Assembly: GCF_001905725.1 (NCBI RefSeq)
Contig: NZ_LIWB01000017.1
Coordinates: 141,607-205,606 of the forward strand
DNA: 64,000 nt
Reading direction: 5' to 3'
Source of the DNA: Streptomyces sp. CB02400
GTDB lineage: Bacteria; Actinomycetota; Actinomycetes; Streptomycetales; Streptomycetaceae
This document shows, in pieces, positions 40,939 through 48,661 of this stretch. A model generated the notes under the pieces. It had not been told where the DNA came from and did not search any database. It saw only the letters and a program-made list of their open reading frames with translations. The translations under genes and the position numbers were made by a program. The number at the start of each line of letters is the position of its first letter. Position 1 is the stretch's first letter.

Positions 40939-41945
40939 GCGAGCCGGTCAAGGCGGCCGTCTTCGGCACCGGATCGTGGGGGACGGCCTTCGGCATGGTC
41001 CTCGCCGACGCGGGCTGTGACGTCGTGCTGTGGGGGCGGCGCCCCGAACTCGCCGAGGCGGTCAACTCCACCCGCACCAACCCCGACTACCTGCCCGGGA
41101 TCGAACTCCCGAAGAACCTGCGGGCCACCGCGGACGCCGCCGAGGCCGCGCGCGGAGCCGACTTCACCGTCCTCGCCGTCCCCTCCCAGACCCTGCGCGG
41201 CAACCTCGCCGAGTGGGCGCCGCTGCTCGCGCCCGGCACGGTCCTGGTGTCACTGATGAAGGGCGTCGAACTCGGCTCCGCGATGCGGATGAGCGAGGTG
41301 ATCGACGACGTCGCCAAGGTCGGCGCCGACCGCATCGCCGTGGTCACCGGCCCCAACCTGGCCCGGGAGATCGCCGCCCGGATGCCGGCCGCCGCCGTGG
41401 TCGCCTGCACCGACGAAGGCGTCGCTCAGCGGCTCCAGACCGCCTGCCACACCCCGTACTTCCGGCCGTACACCAACACCGACGTCATCGGCTGCGAACT
41501 GGGCGGAGCCGTGAAGAACGTCATCGGTCTCGCCGTCGGCATCGCGGACGGCATGGGGCTCGGCGACAACGCCAAGGGCTCGCTCATCACCCGCGGCCTC
41601 GCCGAGACCACCCGGCTCGGCGTCGCCCTCGGCGCCGACCCGCTGACCTTCTCCGGACTGGCGGGTCTGGGCGACCTGGTGGCCACCTGCTCCTCGCCGC
41701 TGTCGCGCAACCACACCTTCGGCACCAACCTCGGCAAGGGCCTCACCCTCAAGGAGACCATCGCGGTCACCAAGCAGACCGCGGAGGGCGTCAAGTCCTG
41801 CGAGTCGGTGCTGGACCTGGCCCGCCGGCACGGCGTCGACATGCCGCTCACCGAGACGGTCGTCTCCATCGTGCACGAGGGCAAGCCCCCGGTGGTCGCC
41901 GTCAAGGAGCTGATGTCGCGCAGCGCGAAGCCCGAACGACGCTGA
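40935..41945 (+). CDS. gpsA: NAD(P)-dependent glycerol-3-phosphate dehydrogenase
   Basis: A 336-residue GpsA. The Rossmann motif is VFGTGSWGTAF at the N-terminus, with the family blocks LAVPSQTLR, GPNLAREIA, GGAVKNVIGLAVGIADG (with the catalytic Lys) and GLAGLGDLVATC. It reduces dihydroxyacetone phosphate to sn-glycerol-3-phosphate for phospholipids. The GTG at 40935 overlaps the acyltransferase stop (GTGA). It is followed by ddlA on the same strand after 82 bases. Confidence 0.95.
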   Translation: MSEPVKAAVFGTGSWGTAFGMVLADAGCDVVLWGRRPELAEAVNSTRTNPDYLPGIELPKNLRATADAAEAARGADFTVLAVPSQTLRGNLAEWAPLLAPGTVLVSLMKGVELGSAMRMSEVIDDVAKVGADRIAVVTGPNLAREIAARMPAAAVVACTDEGVAQRLQTACHTPYFRPYTNTDVIGCELGGAVKNVIGLAVGIADGMGLGDNAKGSLITRGLAETTRLGVALGADPLTFSGLAGLGDLVATCSSPLSRNHTFGTNLGKGLTLKETIAVTKQTAEGVKSCESVLDLARRHGVDMPLTETVVSIVHEGKPPVVAVKELMSRSAKPERR

Positions 41946-42027
41946 GCGACGGCCCCCTCCGTTCGGCTCACGCACGGCGTTGCGGGCGCTGCGTCCCGGC
42001 CCTACGGGCGGGTACGCTCATCGCGAT

Positions 42028-43185
42028 ATGAGCACCGAGAACCTCCCCCAGAGCCCCGAGCAGCCGTCCCGCAAGCCGCGTGTGGCCGTCGTGTTCGGCG
42101 GGCGCAGCTCCGAACACGGGATCTCCGTGGTCACCGCCGGCGCCGTCCTCAAGGCCATCGACCGGACCACGTACGACGTCCTGCCGATCGGCATCACCAC
42201 GGACGGCCGCTGGGCGCTCACCGCCGACGAGCCGGAACGCATGGCGATCAGCGACCGCCGTACGCCCAGCGTCGACCAGCTCGCCGAGTCGACGGAGGGC
42301 GGTGTGGTGCTCCCCGTCGACCCCGCCAGCCGCGAAGTCGTCTACAGCGAGCCGGGTTCGGTGCCCAAGGCGCTCGGCGAGGTCGACGTGGTCTTCCCGG
42401 TGCTGCACGGCCCCTACGGCGAGGACGGCACCCTGCAGGGCCTGCTGGAGCTCTCCGGCGTCCCCTACGTCGGCTCGGGCGTGCTCGCCTCGGCCGTCGG
42501 CCAGGACAAGGAGTACATGAAGCGGGTGTTCACCTCCTTCGGGCTGAAGGTCGGCCCGTACGTGGTGATCCGGCCGCGCGAGTGGCAGCGGGACGAGTCC
42601 GCCGCCCGCAAGAGGATCGTCGACTTCGCCGGCGAGCACGGCTGGCCGCTGTTCGTGAAGCCCGCCCGCGCGGGCTCGTCGATCGGCATCACCAAGGTCG
42701 ACGACATCTCCGGCCTGGACGAGGCGATCGCCGAGGCCCAGCGCCACGACCCGAAGATCCTCGTCGAGGCGGCGCTGCGCGGCCGTGAGATCGAGTGCGG
42801 TGTGCTGGAGTTCGAGGACGGCCCGCGCGCCTCGCTGCCGGCCGAGATCCCGCCGCCCGACGCGCACGCGTACTACGACTTCGAGGCCAAGTACATCGAC
42901 TCCACGCCCGGCATCGTGCCCGCACCGCTGACCGACGAGGAGACGGCCGAGGTGCGGCGGCTCGCGGTGGAGGCGTTCGACGCGGCCTCGTGCGAGGGGC
43001 TGGTCCGCGCGGACTTCTTCCTCACCGAGGACGGCGAGTTCGTGATCAACGAGATCAACACCATGCCCGGCTTCACGCCCATCTCGATGTACCCGCAGAT
43101 GTGGCAGGCCACCGGGGTGAGCTACCCGGAGCTGGTCGACCTGCTGGTGCGGGCGGCGCTGCGCCGGCCGACCGGGCTGCGCTGA
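42028..43185 (+). CDS. ddlA: D-alanine--D-alanine ligase
   Basis: A 385-residue ATP-grasp ligase that makes the D-Ala-D-Ala dipeptide for peptidoglycan. Motifs are VAVVFGGRSSEHGISV at the N-terminus, HGPYGEDGTLQGLLE, KPARAGSSIGITKV in the ATP-grasp and EINTMPGFTPISMYP at the C-terminus. The omega-loop AYYDFEAKYI keeps the tyrosine typical of dipeptide (not D-lactate) ligases. TACGCT lies ten bases upstream of the ATG at 42028 with no ribosome site, so the transcript may have a very short leader. Confidence 0.95.
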   Translation: MSTENLPQSPEQPSRKPRVAVVFGGRSSEHGISVVTAGAVLKAIDRTTYDVLPIGITTDGRWALTADEPERMAISDRRTPSVDQLAESTEGGVVLPVDPASREVVYSEPGSVPKALGEVDVVFPVLHGPYGEDGTLQGLLELSGVPYVGSGVLASAVGQDKEYMKRVFTSFGLKVGPYVVIRPREWQRDESAARKRIVDFAGEHGWPLFVKPARAGSSIGITKVDDISGLDEAIAEAQRHDPKILVEAALRGREIECGVLEFEDGPRASLPAEIPPPDAHAYYDFEAKYIDSTPGIVPAPLTDEETAEVRRLAVEAFDAASCEGLVRADFFLTEDGEFVINEINTMPGFTPISMYPQMWQATGVSYPELVDLLVRAALRRPTGLR

Positions 43186-43204
43186 GCCACCGCGCGCGCT
43201 CTCC

Positions 43205-43714
43205 TCAGAAGGCGATCCCCTCGGGGATCGCCTTCTTCAGGGCCGGGGCGAGATCGATCAGTACGCCCGTGCTGTCCCGTCCGTCGACCACCTTCACCTC
43301 GACGTACGCCTCGCGGTTGGCGGTGGTGAAGCGCTGTACGTCGTCGTCCCGCGTCTCCATGAGCCAGTCGACGCCGTTCACTCCGCCCGGCACCGCGTCG
43401 GCGTCGTTCCCGTTGGCCACCTTGGGGTCGGCCATCTTCGGCGGTCGCTCGACACCGCACCGCAGTATGATCGCCACGCCGCCCCAGCCCGCGGTCAGTT
43501 CGGACGCGGGTTCGGGATCGTCGCGACTCTCACCGTCCACCTTCGCCGGCAGGGCCTCGTCCAGGTTCTGACACAGCTTGGTGACCTTCGCGTCCGGGCT
43601 GGGAACCGCCGCGGACGCGCTGTCGTCTGCCGAGGAGCAGCCCGCGGCGGCGGTGATCAGCACCGCGAGCGCGGACAGGACGGTGTGCCGGTGACGGAAG
43701 GAGTTCACCGGCAC
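43205..43714 (-). CDS. DUF3515 putative lipoprotein
   Basis: A 169-residue secreted protein of the DUF3515 family. The N-terminal hydrophobic segment (residues 10-25) ends LITAAAGCSS, which is a lipobox with the Cys at about residue 26, so it is probably anchored to the outer face of the membrane. The mature part has two further cysteines (KLCQNL, LRCGVERP) that could form a disulfide, and GWGGVAIILRCGV is a family block. Function unknown. Its last codons form the hairpin that ends ddlA. GTG at 43714 is used as start; GTG at 43708 is possible. Confidence 0.8.
   Translation of the reverse strand: MPVNSFRHRHTVLSALAVLITAAAGCSSADDSASAAVPSPDAKVTKLCQNLDEALPAKVDGESRDDPEPASELTAGWGGVAIILRCGVERPPKMADPKVANGNDADAVPGGVNGVDWLMETRDDDVQRFTTANREAYVEVKVVDGRDSTGVLIDLAPALKKAIPEGIAF
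43208..43235. terminator. Hairpin inside the DUF3515 stop region, ending ddlA
   Basis: The perfect 13-bp stem GAAGGCGATCCCC (43208-43220) with its complement (43223-43235) has a TC loop. It begins 22 bases after ddlA and lies within the last codons of the convergent gene. Confidence 0.75.
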
Positions 43715-43728
43715 AGGGTAGACGGGGG

Positions 43729-43962
43729 CTACAGATGGACGACCGGGCAGGTCAGGGTGCGGGTGATGCCGTCCACTTGCTGGACTTTGGCGACCACCAT
43801 GCGGCCCAGGTCGTCGACGGTGTCGGCCTGGGCGCGCACGATCACGTCGTACGGTCCGGTCACGTCCTCGGCCTGGATGACTCCAGGGATCTTGCCGATC
43901 AGCTCGGCGACGGTCGACGCCTTGCCGACCTCCGTCTGGATCAGGATGTACGCCTGTACCAC
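43729..43962 (-). CDS. Stand-alone Lrp/AsnC ligand-binding (RAM) domain protein
   Basis: A 77-residue protein made up only of the Lrp/AsnC C-terminal RAM domain: MVQAYILIQTEVGKASTVAELIGKIPGVIQAEDVTGPYDVIVRAQADTVDDLGRMV. The alpha-beta sandwich and the GPYDVI block are typical of this effector-binding module. There is no DNA-binding HTH. Such single-domain proteins oligomerise and bind amino acids; a regulatory role by interaction is assumed. It is transcribed divergently from thiL. Confidence 0.88.
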   Translation of the reverse strand: MVQAYILIQTEVGKASTVAELIGKIPGVIQAEDVTGPYDVIVRAQADTVDDLGRMVVAKVQQVDGITRTLTCPVVHL

Positions 43963-44168
43963 GGAACCTCCAGGGCGGCCACGAGGATCATGTGGGGAAA
44001 AGGAACGCCACGGTATCGCGTCGCCGCTCCTCGCGGGGAGACCTGCGGGAACCGGGCCTTGCGCGCCGGGGTACAGACACGAGAGAAGTTGACGGTCACT
44101 TCGACCGTAGCGAGGACTCGAACGCCTCGCGACCGGGCACGGACAGGGATAGAAGGGTCGAAAGGGAA

Positions 44169-45134
44169 ATGAAGGGCACTGTTGGTGAGCTCGGCGAGTT
44201 CGGGCTCATCAGGGAGCTCACCTCCCGCCTCACCACCACCCCGGCGGTCCGGGTCGGCCCCGGCGACGACGCCGCGGTGGTCTCCGCGCCCGACCGCAGG
44301 GTCGTGGCCAGTACCGACATCCTGCTGGAGGGCCGGCACTTCCGCCGCGACTGGTCCACGGCCTACGACGTCGGCCGCAAGGCCGCCGCGCAGAACCTCG
44401 CCGACATCGCCGCCATGGGCGCCGTGCCGACCGCGCTGCTGCTCGGCCTCGTCGTCCCCGCGGAACTGCCGGTGACCTGGCCCAGCGAGCTGATGGACGG
44501 CCTGCGCGACGAATGCCAGGTCGCGGGCGCCGCGGTCGTCGGCGGCGATGTCGTACGCGGCGACACGATCATGGTGTCGATCACCGCGCTCGGCGATCTG
44601 CGCAACCAGGAGCCCGTCACCCGGGGCGGAGCGCAGCCCGGTGACCTCGTCGCGGTCACCGGCTGGCTGGGCTGGTCCGCGGCCGGGCACGCGGTGCTCT
44701 CCCGCGGGTTCCGCTCGCCGCGCGCCTTCGTCGAGGCGCACCGGCGCCCCGAGCCGCCGTACCACGCGGGACCGGCCGCCGCCGGGCTCGGCGCGACCGC
44801 GATGTGCGACGTGAGCGACGGGCTGATCGCCGACCTCGGGCACATCGCCGAGGCCAGCAAGGTCCGTATCGACATCCGTTCCGGCGCGATCGACATCCCC
44901 TCGCAGATGAACGACATCGGCCAGGCCGTCGGCGTCGACCCCATGCAGTGGGTGCTGACCGGGGGAGAGGACCACGCGATCGTGGCGACCTTCCCGCCGG
45001 ACGTGAAGCTGCCCGCCCGCTGGAAGGTGATCGGCGAGGTGCTCAACCCGTCGGCGCTGCCCCAGGTGACGGTCGACGGGGCGCCCTGGACGAGCCAGGG
45101 CGGCTGGGACCACTTCGGGGACATCGAGTCATGA
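44169..45134 (+). CDS. thiL: Thiamine-monophosphate kinase
   Basis: A 321-residue ThiL that phosphorylates thiamine phosphate to thiamine diphosphate. The N-terminal GELGEFGLIREL, VGPGDDAAVV and DILLEGRHFRRDW motifs bind ATP and metal; KAAAQNLADIAAMGA and CDVSDGLIADLGHIAE are hallmarks of the PurM/ThiL fold. The ATG at 44169 follows AAAGGGAA. thiD overlaps its stop (ATGA). TTGACG followed by an ACGGTC/GACCGT inverted repeat lies about 80 bases upstream and could be part of the promoter. Confidence 0.94.
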   Translation: MKGTVGELGEFGLIRELTSRLTTTPAVRVGPGDDAAVVSAPDRRVVASTDILLEGRHFRRDWSTAYDVGRKAAAQNLADIAAMGAVPTALLLGLVVPAELPVTWPSELMDGLRDECQVAGAAVVGGDVVRGDTIMVSITALGDLRNQEPVTRGGAQPGDLVAVTGWLGWSAAGHAVLSRGFRSPRAFVEAHRRPEPPYHAGPAAAGLGATAMCDVSDGLIADLGHIAEASKVRIDIRSGAIDIPSQMNDIGQAVGVDPMQWVLTGGEDHAIVATFPPDVKLPARWKVIGEVLNPSALPQVTVDGAPWTSQGGWDHFGDIES

Positions 45135-45928
45135 GCGCGCCGCCCAGGGTCCTCACCGTGGCCGGCTCCGACTCCGGCGGCGGTGCCGGTATCCAGGCCG
45201 ATCTGAAGACGATGCTCGCGCTCGGCGTGCACGGCATGAGCGTGCTCACCGCGGTGACCGCGCAGAACTCCCTGGGCGTGCAGGGCGCCTGGGAGCTGCC
45301 CGTGGAGGCGGTGCGGGCCCAGTACCGCAGCGTCGTCGACGACATCGGGGTGCAGGCGGTCAAGACCGGCATGCTGTCCTCCGCCGAACTCGTCGAGGCG
45401 GTGGCCGACTTGATCGCCGGCACGGACGCGCCGGCGGTCGTCGACCCGGTGGGGGTCTCCAAGCACGGGGACCCGCTGCTCGCGGCCTCCGCGCTGGACT
45501 CCGTACGGACGAGGCTGCTGCCGGTGGCGACGGTCGCCACCCCGAACCTGGACGAGGTGGCGCAGCTCACCGGCGTACGGGTCGAGGCGGAGGACGATCT
45601 GCGCCGGGCGGCTCGGGCGGTGCTGGAATTCGGGCCGCGCTGGGTGGTGATCAAGGGCGGCCACCTGTCCGGCGACGCCGTGGACCTGCTCACCGACGGG
45701 TCCGAGGAACACTGGCTGCGCGCCCCGAGGCACGACAACCGCCACACCCACGGCACGGGCTGCACCCTCGCCTCGGCGATCGCCTCGGAACTGGCGAAGG
45801 ACCACCCGGTACCGGAGGCGGTGAAGACGGCCAAGTCCTACGTCACCGGAGCGATAGCGTCGGGCTTCGCCCTGGGCACAGGCATAGGCCCGGTGAACCA
45901 CGCCTGGAACCTGCCCCGACCACGCTAA
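45131..45928 (+). CDS. thiD: Hydroxymethylpyrimidine (phosphate) kinase
   Basis: A 265-residue ribokinase-fold kinase for the pyrimidine branch of thiamine synthesis. Motifs are VAGSDSGGGAGIQADLKT at the N-terminus, VDPVGVSKHGDPLL, KGGHLSGDAVDLL and the anion-hole/catalytic block HGTGCTLASAIASELA (catalytic Asp replaced by the ThiD-type Cys). Its ATG overlaps the thiL stop, so the two enzymes are coupled. The TAA stop lies inside the first unit of a 64-bp tandem repeat, so its 3' end borders a mobile-looking or expanding sequence. Confidence 0.94.
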   Translation: MSAPPRVLTVAGSDSGGGAGIQADLKTMLALGVHGMSVLTAVTAQNSLGVQGAWELPVEAVRAQYRSVVDDIGVQAVKTGMLSSAELVEAVADLIAGTDAPAVVDPVGVSKHGDPLLAASALDSVRTRLLPVATVATPNLDEVAQLTGVRVEAEDDLRRAARAVLEFGPRWVVIKGGHLSGDAVDLLTDGSEEHWLRAPRHDNRHTHGTGCTLASAIASELAKDHPVPEAVKTAKSYVTGAIASGFALGTGIGPVNHAWNLPRPR

Positions 45929-46090
45929 CGCGAGCAGCCGCAGCCGCGACTCCACGCTCCGCGGGCAGTCATGCCGCCTCTCCCACTGCTAACGCGGGCA
46001 GCCGCAGCCGCGACTCCACGCTCCGCGAGCAGCCATGCCGCCTCTCCTACCGCTAACGCGAGCAGCCGCAGCCGCCGCTCGGCGATCCGC
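45924..46090. repeat. 64-bp tandem repeat starting at the thiD stop
   Basis: Units begin GCTAACGCG at 45924, 45988 and 46052; the first two are 64 bp each and nearly identical (AGCCGCAGCCGCGACTCCAC in both). The third diverges after about 26 bases into related sequence up to about 46,150. The TAA of thiD is the TAA in the first unit. Confidence 0.85.
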
Positions 46091-46151
46091 AGGCAGTCGC
46101 GCCTCCGCTCCGCGATCCGCGAGCAGACGCGCCGCTGCCCCTTCCGTTCCC

Positions 46152-46225
46152 GCGGGCAGTCGTGCCGCTGGGGCGGCACGGGTGGGCGCGACGGCACCCC
46201 GCAAGCGCCGGGCTGCGCAGACACC
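46152..46225. repeat. Dispersed repeat, inverted copy of 19,065-19,137
   Basis: Bases 46152-46189 are the exact reverse complement of 19100-19137, and similarity continues for about 35 bases beyond. It includes the hairpin GTGCCGC-TGGG-GCGGCAC. It lies between the convergent thiD and rpmB genes, together with the tandem repeat; no gene is seen from 45,929 to 46,349. Confidence 0.7.
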
Positions 46226-46349
46226 CCCCGGCCCACCCCCACGCCGGCCACCTCGCAAACGCGCCGACGCACAGCAAGAAGCCGGCCCACCCCAAGGTGG
46301 ACCGGCTGTTGCGGCGAAACCGACTATGGCCGCGCGCTCAGCGAAAGCG

Positions 46350-46535
46350 TCAGCGCGAGACCTTGCCGGCCTTGATGCACGAGGTGCAGGCATTCACGCG
46401 CTTCGGCGTCCCGCCGACCACGGTACGCACACGCTGGATGTTCGGGTTCCAGCGACGAGGCGTACGGCGGTGCGAGTGCGAGATGTTGTTGCCGAAGCCC
46501 GGCCCCTTGCCGCAGACGTCGCAGTTGGCAGCCAC
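46350..46535 (-). CDS. rpmB: 50S ribosomal protein L28
   Basis: A 61-residue L28. MAANCDVCGKGPGFGNNISHSHRRTPRRWNPNIQ at the start and VNACTSCIKAGKV at the end are the family signatures. The two CxxC pairs (CDVC and CTSC) make it the zinc-binding form. Many Streptomyces have a second, zinc-free copy induced on zinc starvation elsewhere in the genome; none is in this window. It stands alone on the minus strand, divergent from the DAK2 gene. A 20-bp palindrome lies 36 bases upstream of its start. Confidence 0.95.
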   Translation of the reverse strand: MAANCDVCGKGPGFGNNISHSHRRTPRRWNPNIQRVRTVVGGTPKRVNACTSCIKAGKVSR

Positions 46536-46570
46536 GGGTCACTCCAAAGACTTCAGATGCACTTACGGTT

Positions 46571-46590
46571 GATCCCGGCATGCCGGGATC
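46571..46590. promoter_or_regulatory. 20-bp perfect palindrome upstream of rpmB
   Basis: GATCCCGGCATGCCGGGATC is completely symmetrical. It lies in the probable 5' untranslated or promoter region of rpmB. It does not resemble the AT-rich Zur box I would expect for zinc control. It could be an operator or an RNA hairpin. Confidence 0.45.
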
Positions 46591-46801
46591 GAATTCCGAG
46601 CTCCAGGAGCCCTGTGGAATCTGAGTGGCGTTACCGGGTGAGAGGCCCGATCAGATCGGGCAACCGGAGCAGCATACAACGGCTGCACCCGTAGAACGAA
46701 ACTACCACGGCAGCTCAGAGGCCCGCCTCCGGCCCTCTTCCGGCGGGCGGCGCCCCACGGTCTACGCTGCCTGCCACGTCCGGCAGCTCAAGGAGGCGCA
46801 G

Positions 46802-48634
46802 GTGGCGCAGGTGCCGCAGACATTCTTCGATGCTCTCGCGGTGCGCTCCTGGTGCGGTCTCGCGCTCGAGGCGCTGGGACGGGCCCGTGAGGAGATCGAC
46901 GCGATCAACGTCTACCCGGTGGCGGACGGGGACACCGGGACGAACCTCTATCTGACCGTCGAGTCGGCGACCGCGGCGGTGGAAGCGGTGTTCGAGGGGC
47001 ACGAGGCCGGCGGGGACCGGCGGCCGGCGCTCGCCGACGCCGTACGGGCGATGGCGCACGGTGCGCTGATCGGCGCCCGCGGCAACTCCGGGACGATCCT
47101 GGCGCAGCTGCTGCGCGGCATGGCCCAGGTGCTGGCCGGTGACGGCGCCCCGGCACACGCCGACGGGCAAGGGCTGCGGACCGCCCTGCGGCACGCGGCC
47201 GACTCCGCGCGCCAGGCCGTCGCCCACCCCGTCGAGGGCACGGTCCTCACCGTCGCCTCGGCCGCCGCCGACGCGGCCGGCCGGGCGGAGGGCGACTGCG
47301 GGGCGGTGGCGCGGGCGGCCCACGAGGGAGCCCGCGCGGCACTCGCCGAGACCCCGGCCCGGCTGGCCGTCCTCCAGCGCGCCGGGGTGGTCGACGCGGG
47401 CGGCAGGGGCCTGGTGGCGGTGCTCGCGGCACTGGTGGAGACGTTCACGGGGGAGGCGCCGCGAGCGATGCCCGCGGTGGGGGGCCCGTGGAGCGGCTCC
47501 GTACGCACCACCGGTCCCGGCCTGCGCACGCGCGTGGAGCATGTGGCCGAGCCGCCCGCCAGAGGCGTAGCGGACTCGGGGGACGGGGAGCGGCGCCACA
47601 CGCGCGTGGAGGCGCGTGGAGATCTCCCCCAGGGGTCCGCCGAGCCCGCCGAACCCGGTGAGTGCGCCGACGCCGGGGCCGTACCGGGGGCCGGCGGTCC
47701 GGCCTTCGAGGTGATCTATCTCCTGGAGGCCGGAGAAGCGGCCGTCGCGCGGCTGCGCGACCGGCTCGACGCGCTGGGCGACTCGCTCGTGGTGGTCGGC
47801 GGGGACGGGCTGTGGAACGTCCATGTGCACGTCGACGACGCGGGCGCCGCCGTGGAGGCCGGGGTCGAGGCCGGACGGCCGTACCGGATCCGGATCACCC
47901 ACTTCGGCGCGGGGGACGTCCACACGACCGGGACCGAGCCGACGGCGACGGCGACGGCGCCCGGGGAACGCGCTCAGCGGGCCGTCGTGGCCGTGGTGCC
48001 CGGCGAGGGACTGGCGGATCTGTACGCCGGGGCGGGCGCGACCACCGTGCTCGCCCGCCCCGGGGAGCCGCCCGCGAGTGGCGAACTCGTCCAGGCCGTA
48101 CGGCGCGCGCACGCGCGGGAGGTGGTGCTGCTGCCCAACGACGCCGACCTGCGCCACACCGCCGCCGCGGCGGCCGAGCAGGTCCGGGCGGAGGGCGTCC
48201 GGGTGGCCCTCATCCCGACCCGCTCCGCGGTCCAGGGCATCGCGGCGCTCGCGGTGCACGAGCCGGAGCGCCGCTTCGACGAGGACGTGGTGTCGATGAC
48301 GTCGGCGGCGGGCGCGACCCGCTACGCCGAGGTCACCGTCGCCGAGCGCCAGTCCTGGACCATGGCGGGCATCTGCCAGGCCGGTGACGTCCTCGGCCTG
48401 GTCGACGGGGACGTGGCCGTGATCGGACAGGACCTCACGGCCACCGCCGAGGCCGTCCTCGACCGCATGCTCGCGGCCGGCGGCGAACTGGTCACCCTGG
48501 TCCTCGGCGACGACGCCCCCGAATCCGTCGCCGCCCACCTGGAGACCCGCGTCCGCGAGGGCTACCTCGCCGTCGACACGGTGGTGTACCACGGCGGCAG
48601 ACAGGGTGCCCTGCTGCTCATCGGGGTGGAGTGA
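46802..48634 (+). CDS. DAK2/DegV-associated kinase domain protein (YloV/FakA-like)
   Basis: A 610-residue protein. The N-terminal DAK2 (DhaL-like) domain has NVYPVADGDTGTNLYLT (ADP/Mg-binding) and ARGNSGTILAQLLRG. A linker with Pro/Gly-rich, apparently disordered sequence (residues about 225-300) leads to the YloV-type C-terminal domain with VVGGDGLWNVHVHVDDAG and AGATRYAEVTVAERQSW. Firmicute relatives are FakA, the kinase that phosphorylates fatty acids held by FakB. The role in Streptomyces is not established. The GTG at 46802 follows AGGAGG by five bases; the longer frame to 46625 is rejected. recG follows 27 bases later. Confidence 0.85.
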   Translation: MAQVPQTFFDALAVRSWCGLALEALGRAREEIDAINVYPVADGDTGTNLYLTVESATAAVEAVFEGHEAGGDRRPALADAVRAMAHGALIGARGNSGTILAQLLRGMAQVLAGDGAPAHADGQGLRTALRHAADSARQAVAHPVEGTVLTVASAAADAAGRAEGDCGAVARAAHEGARAALAETPARLAVLQRAGVVDAGGRGLVAVLAALVETFTGEAPRAMPAVGGPWSGSVRTTGPGLRTRVEHVAEPPARGVADSGDGERRHTRVEARGDLPQGSAEPAEPGECADAGAVPGAGGPAFEVIYLLEAGEAAVARLRDRLDALGDSLVVVGGDGLWNVHVHVDDAGAAVEAGVEAGRPYRIRITHFGAGDVHTTGTEPTATATAPGERAQRAVVAVVPGEGLADLYAGAGATTVLARPGEPPASGELVQAVRRAHAREVVLLPNDADLRHTAAAAAEQVRAEGVRVALIPTRSAVQGIAALAVHEPERRFDEDVVSMTSAAGATRYAEVTVAERQSWTMAGICQAGDVLGLVDGDVAVIGQDLTATAEAVLDRMLAAGGELVTLVLGDDAPESVAAHLETRVREGYLAVDTVVYHGGRQGALLLIGVE

Positions 48635-48661
48635 CACCCGTTGTCAGTGGTGTGGTGTCCA

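Noticed and set aside
45924..46090. Tandem repeat considered as a CRISPR array
   Set aside because: Units are contiguous without unique spacers, only two and a part are present, and no cas gene is near.
46625..46801. N-terminal extension of the DAK2 protein from 46,625
   Set aside because: The GTG at 46802 has a strong AGGAGG site five bases upstream and starts the homology. The extension covers the rpmB promoter region.
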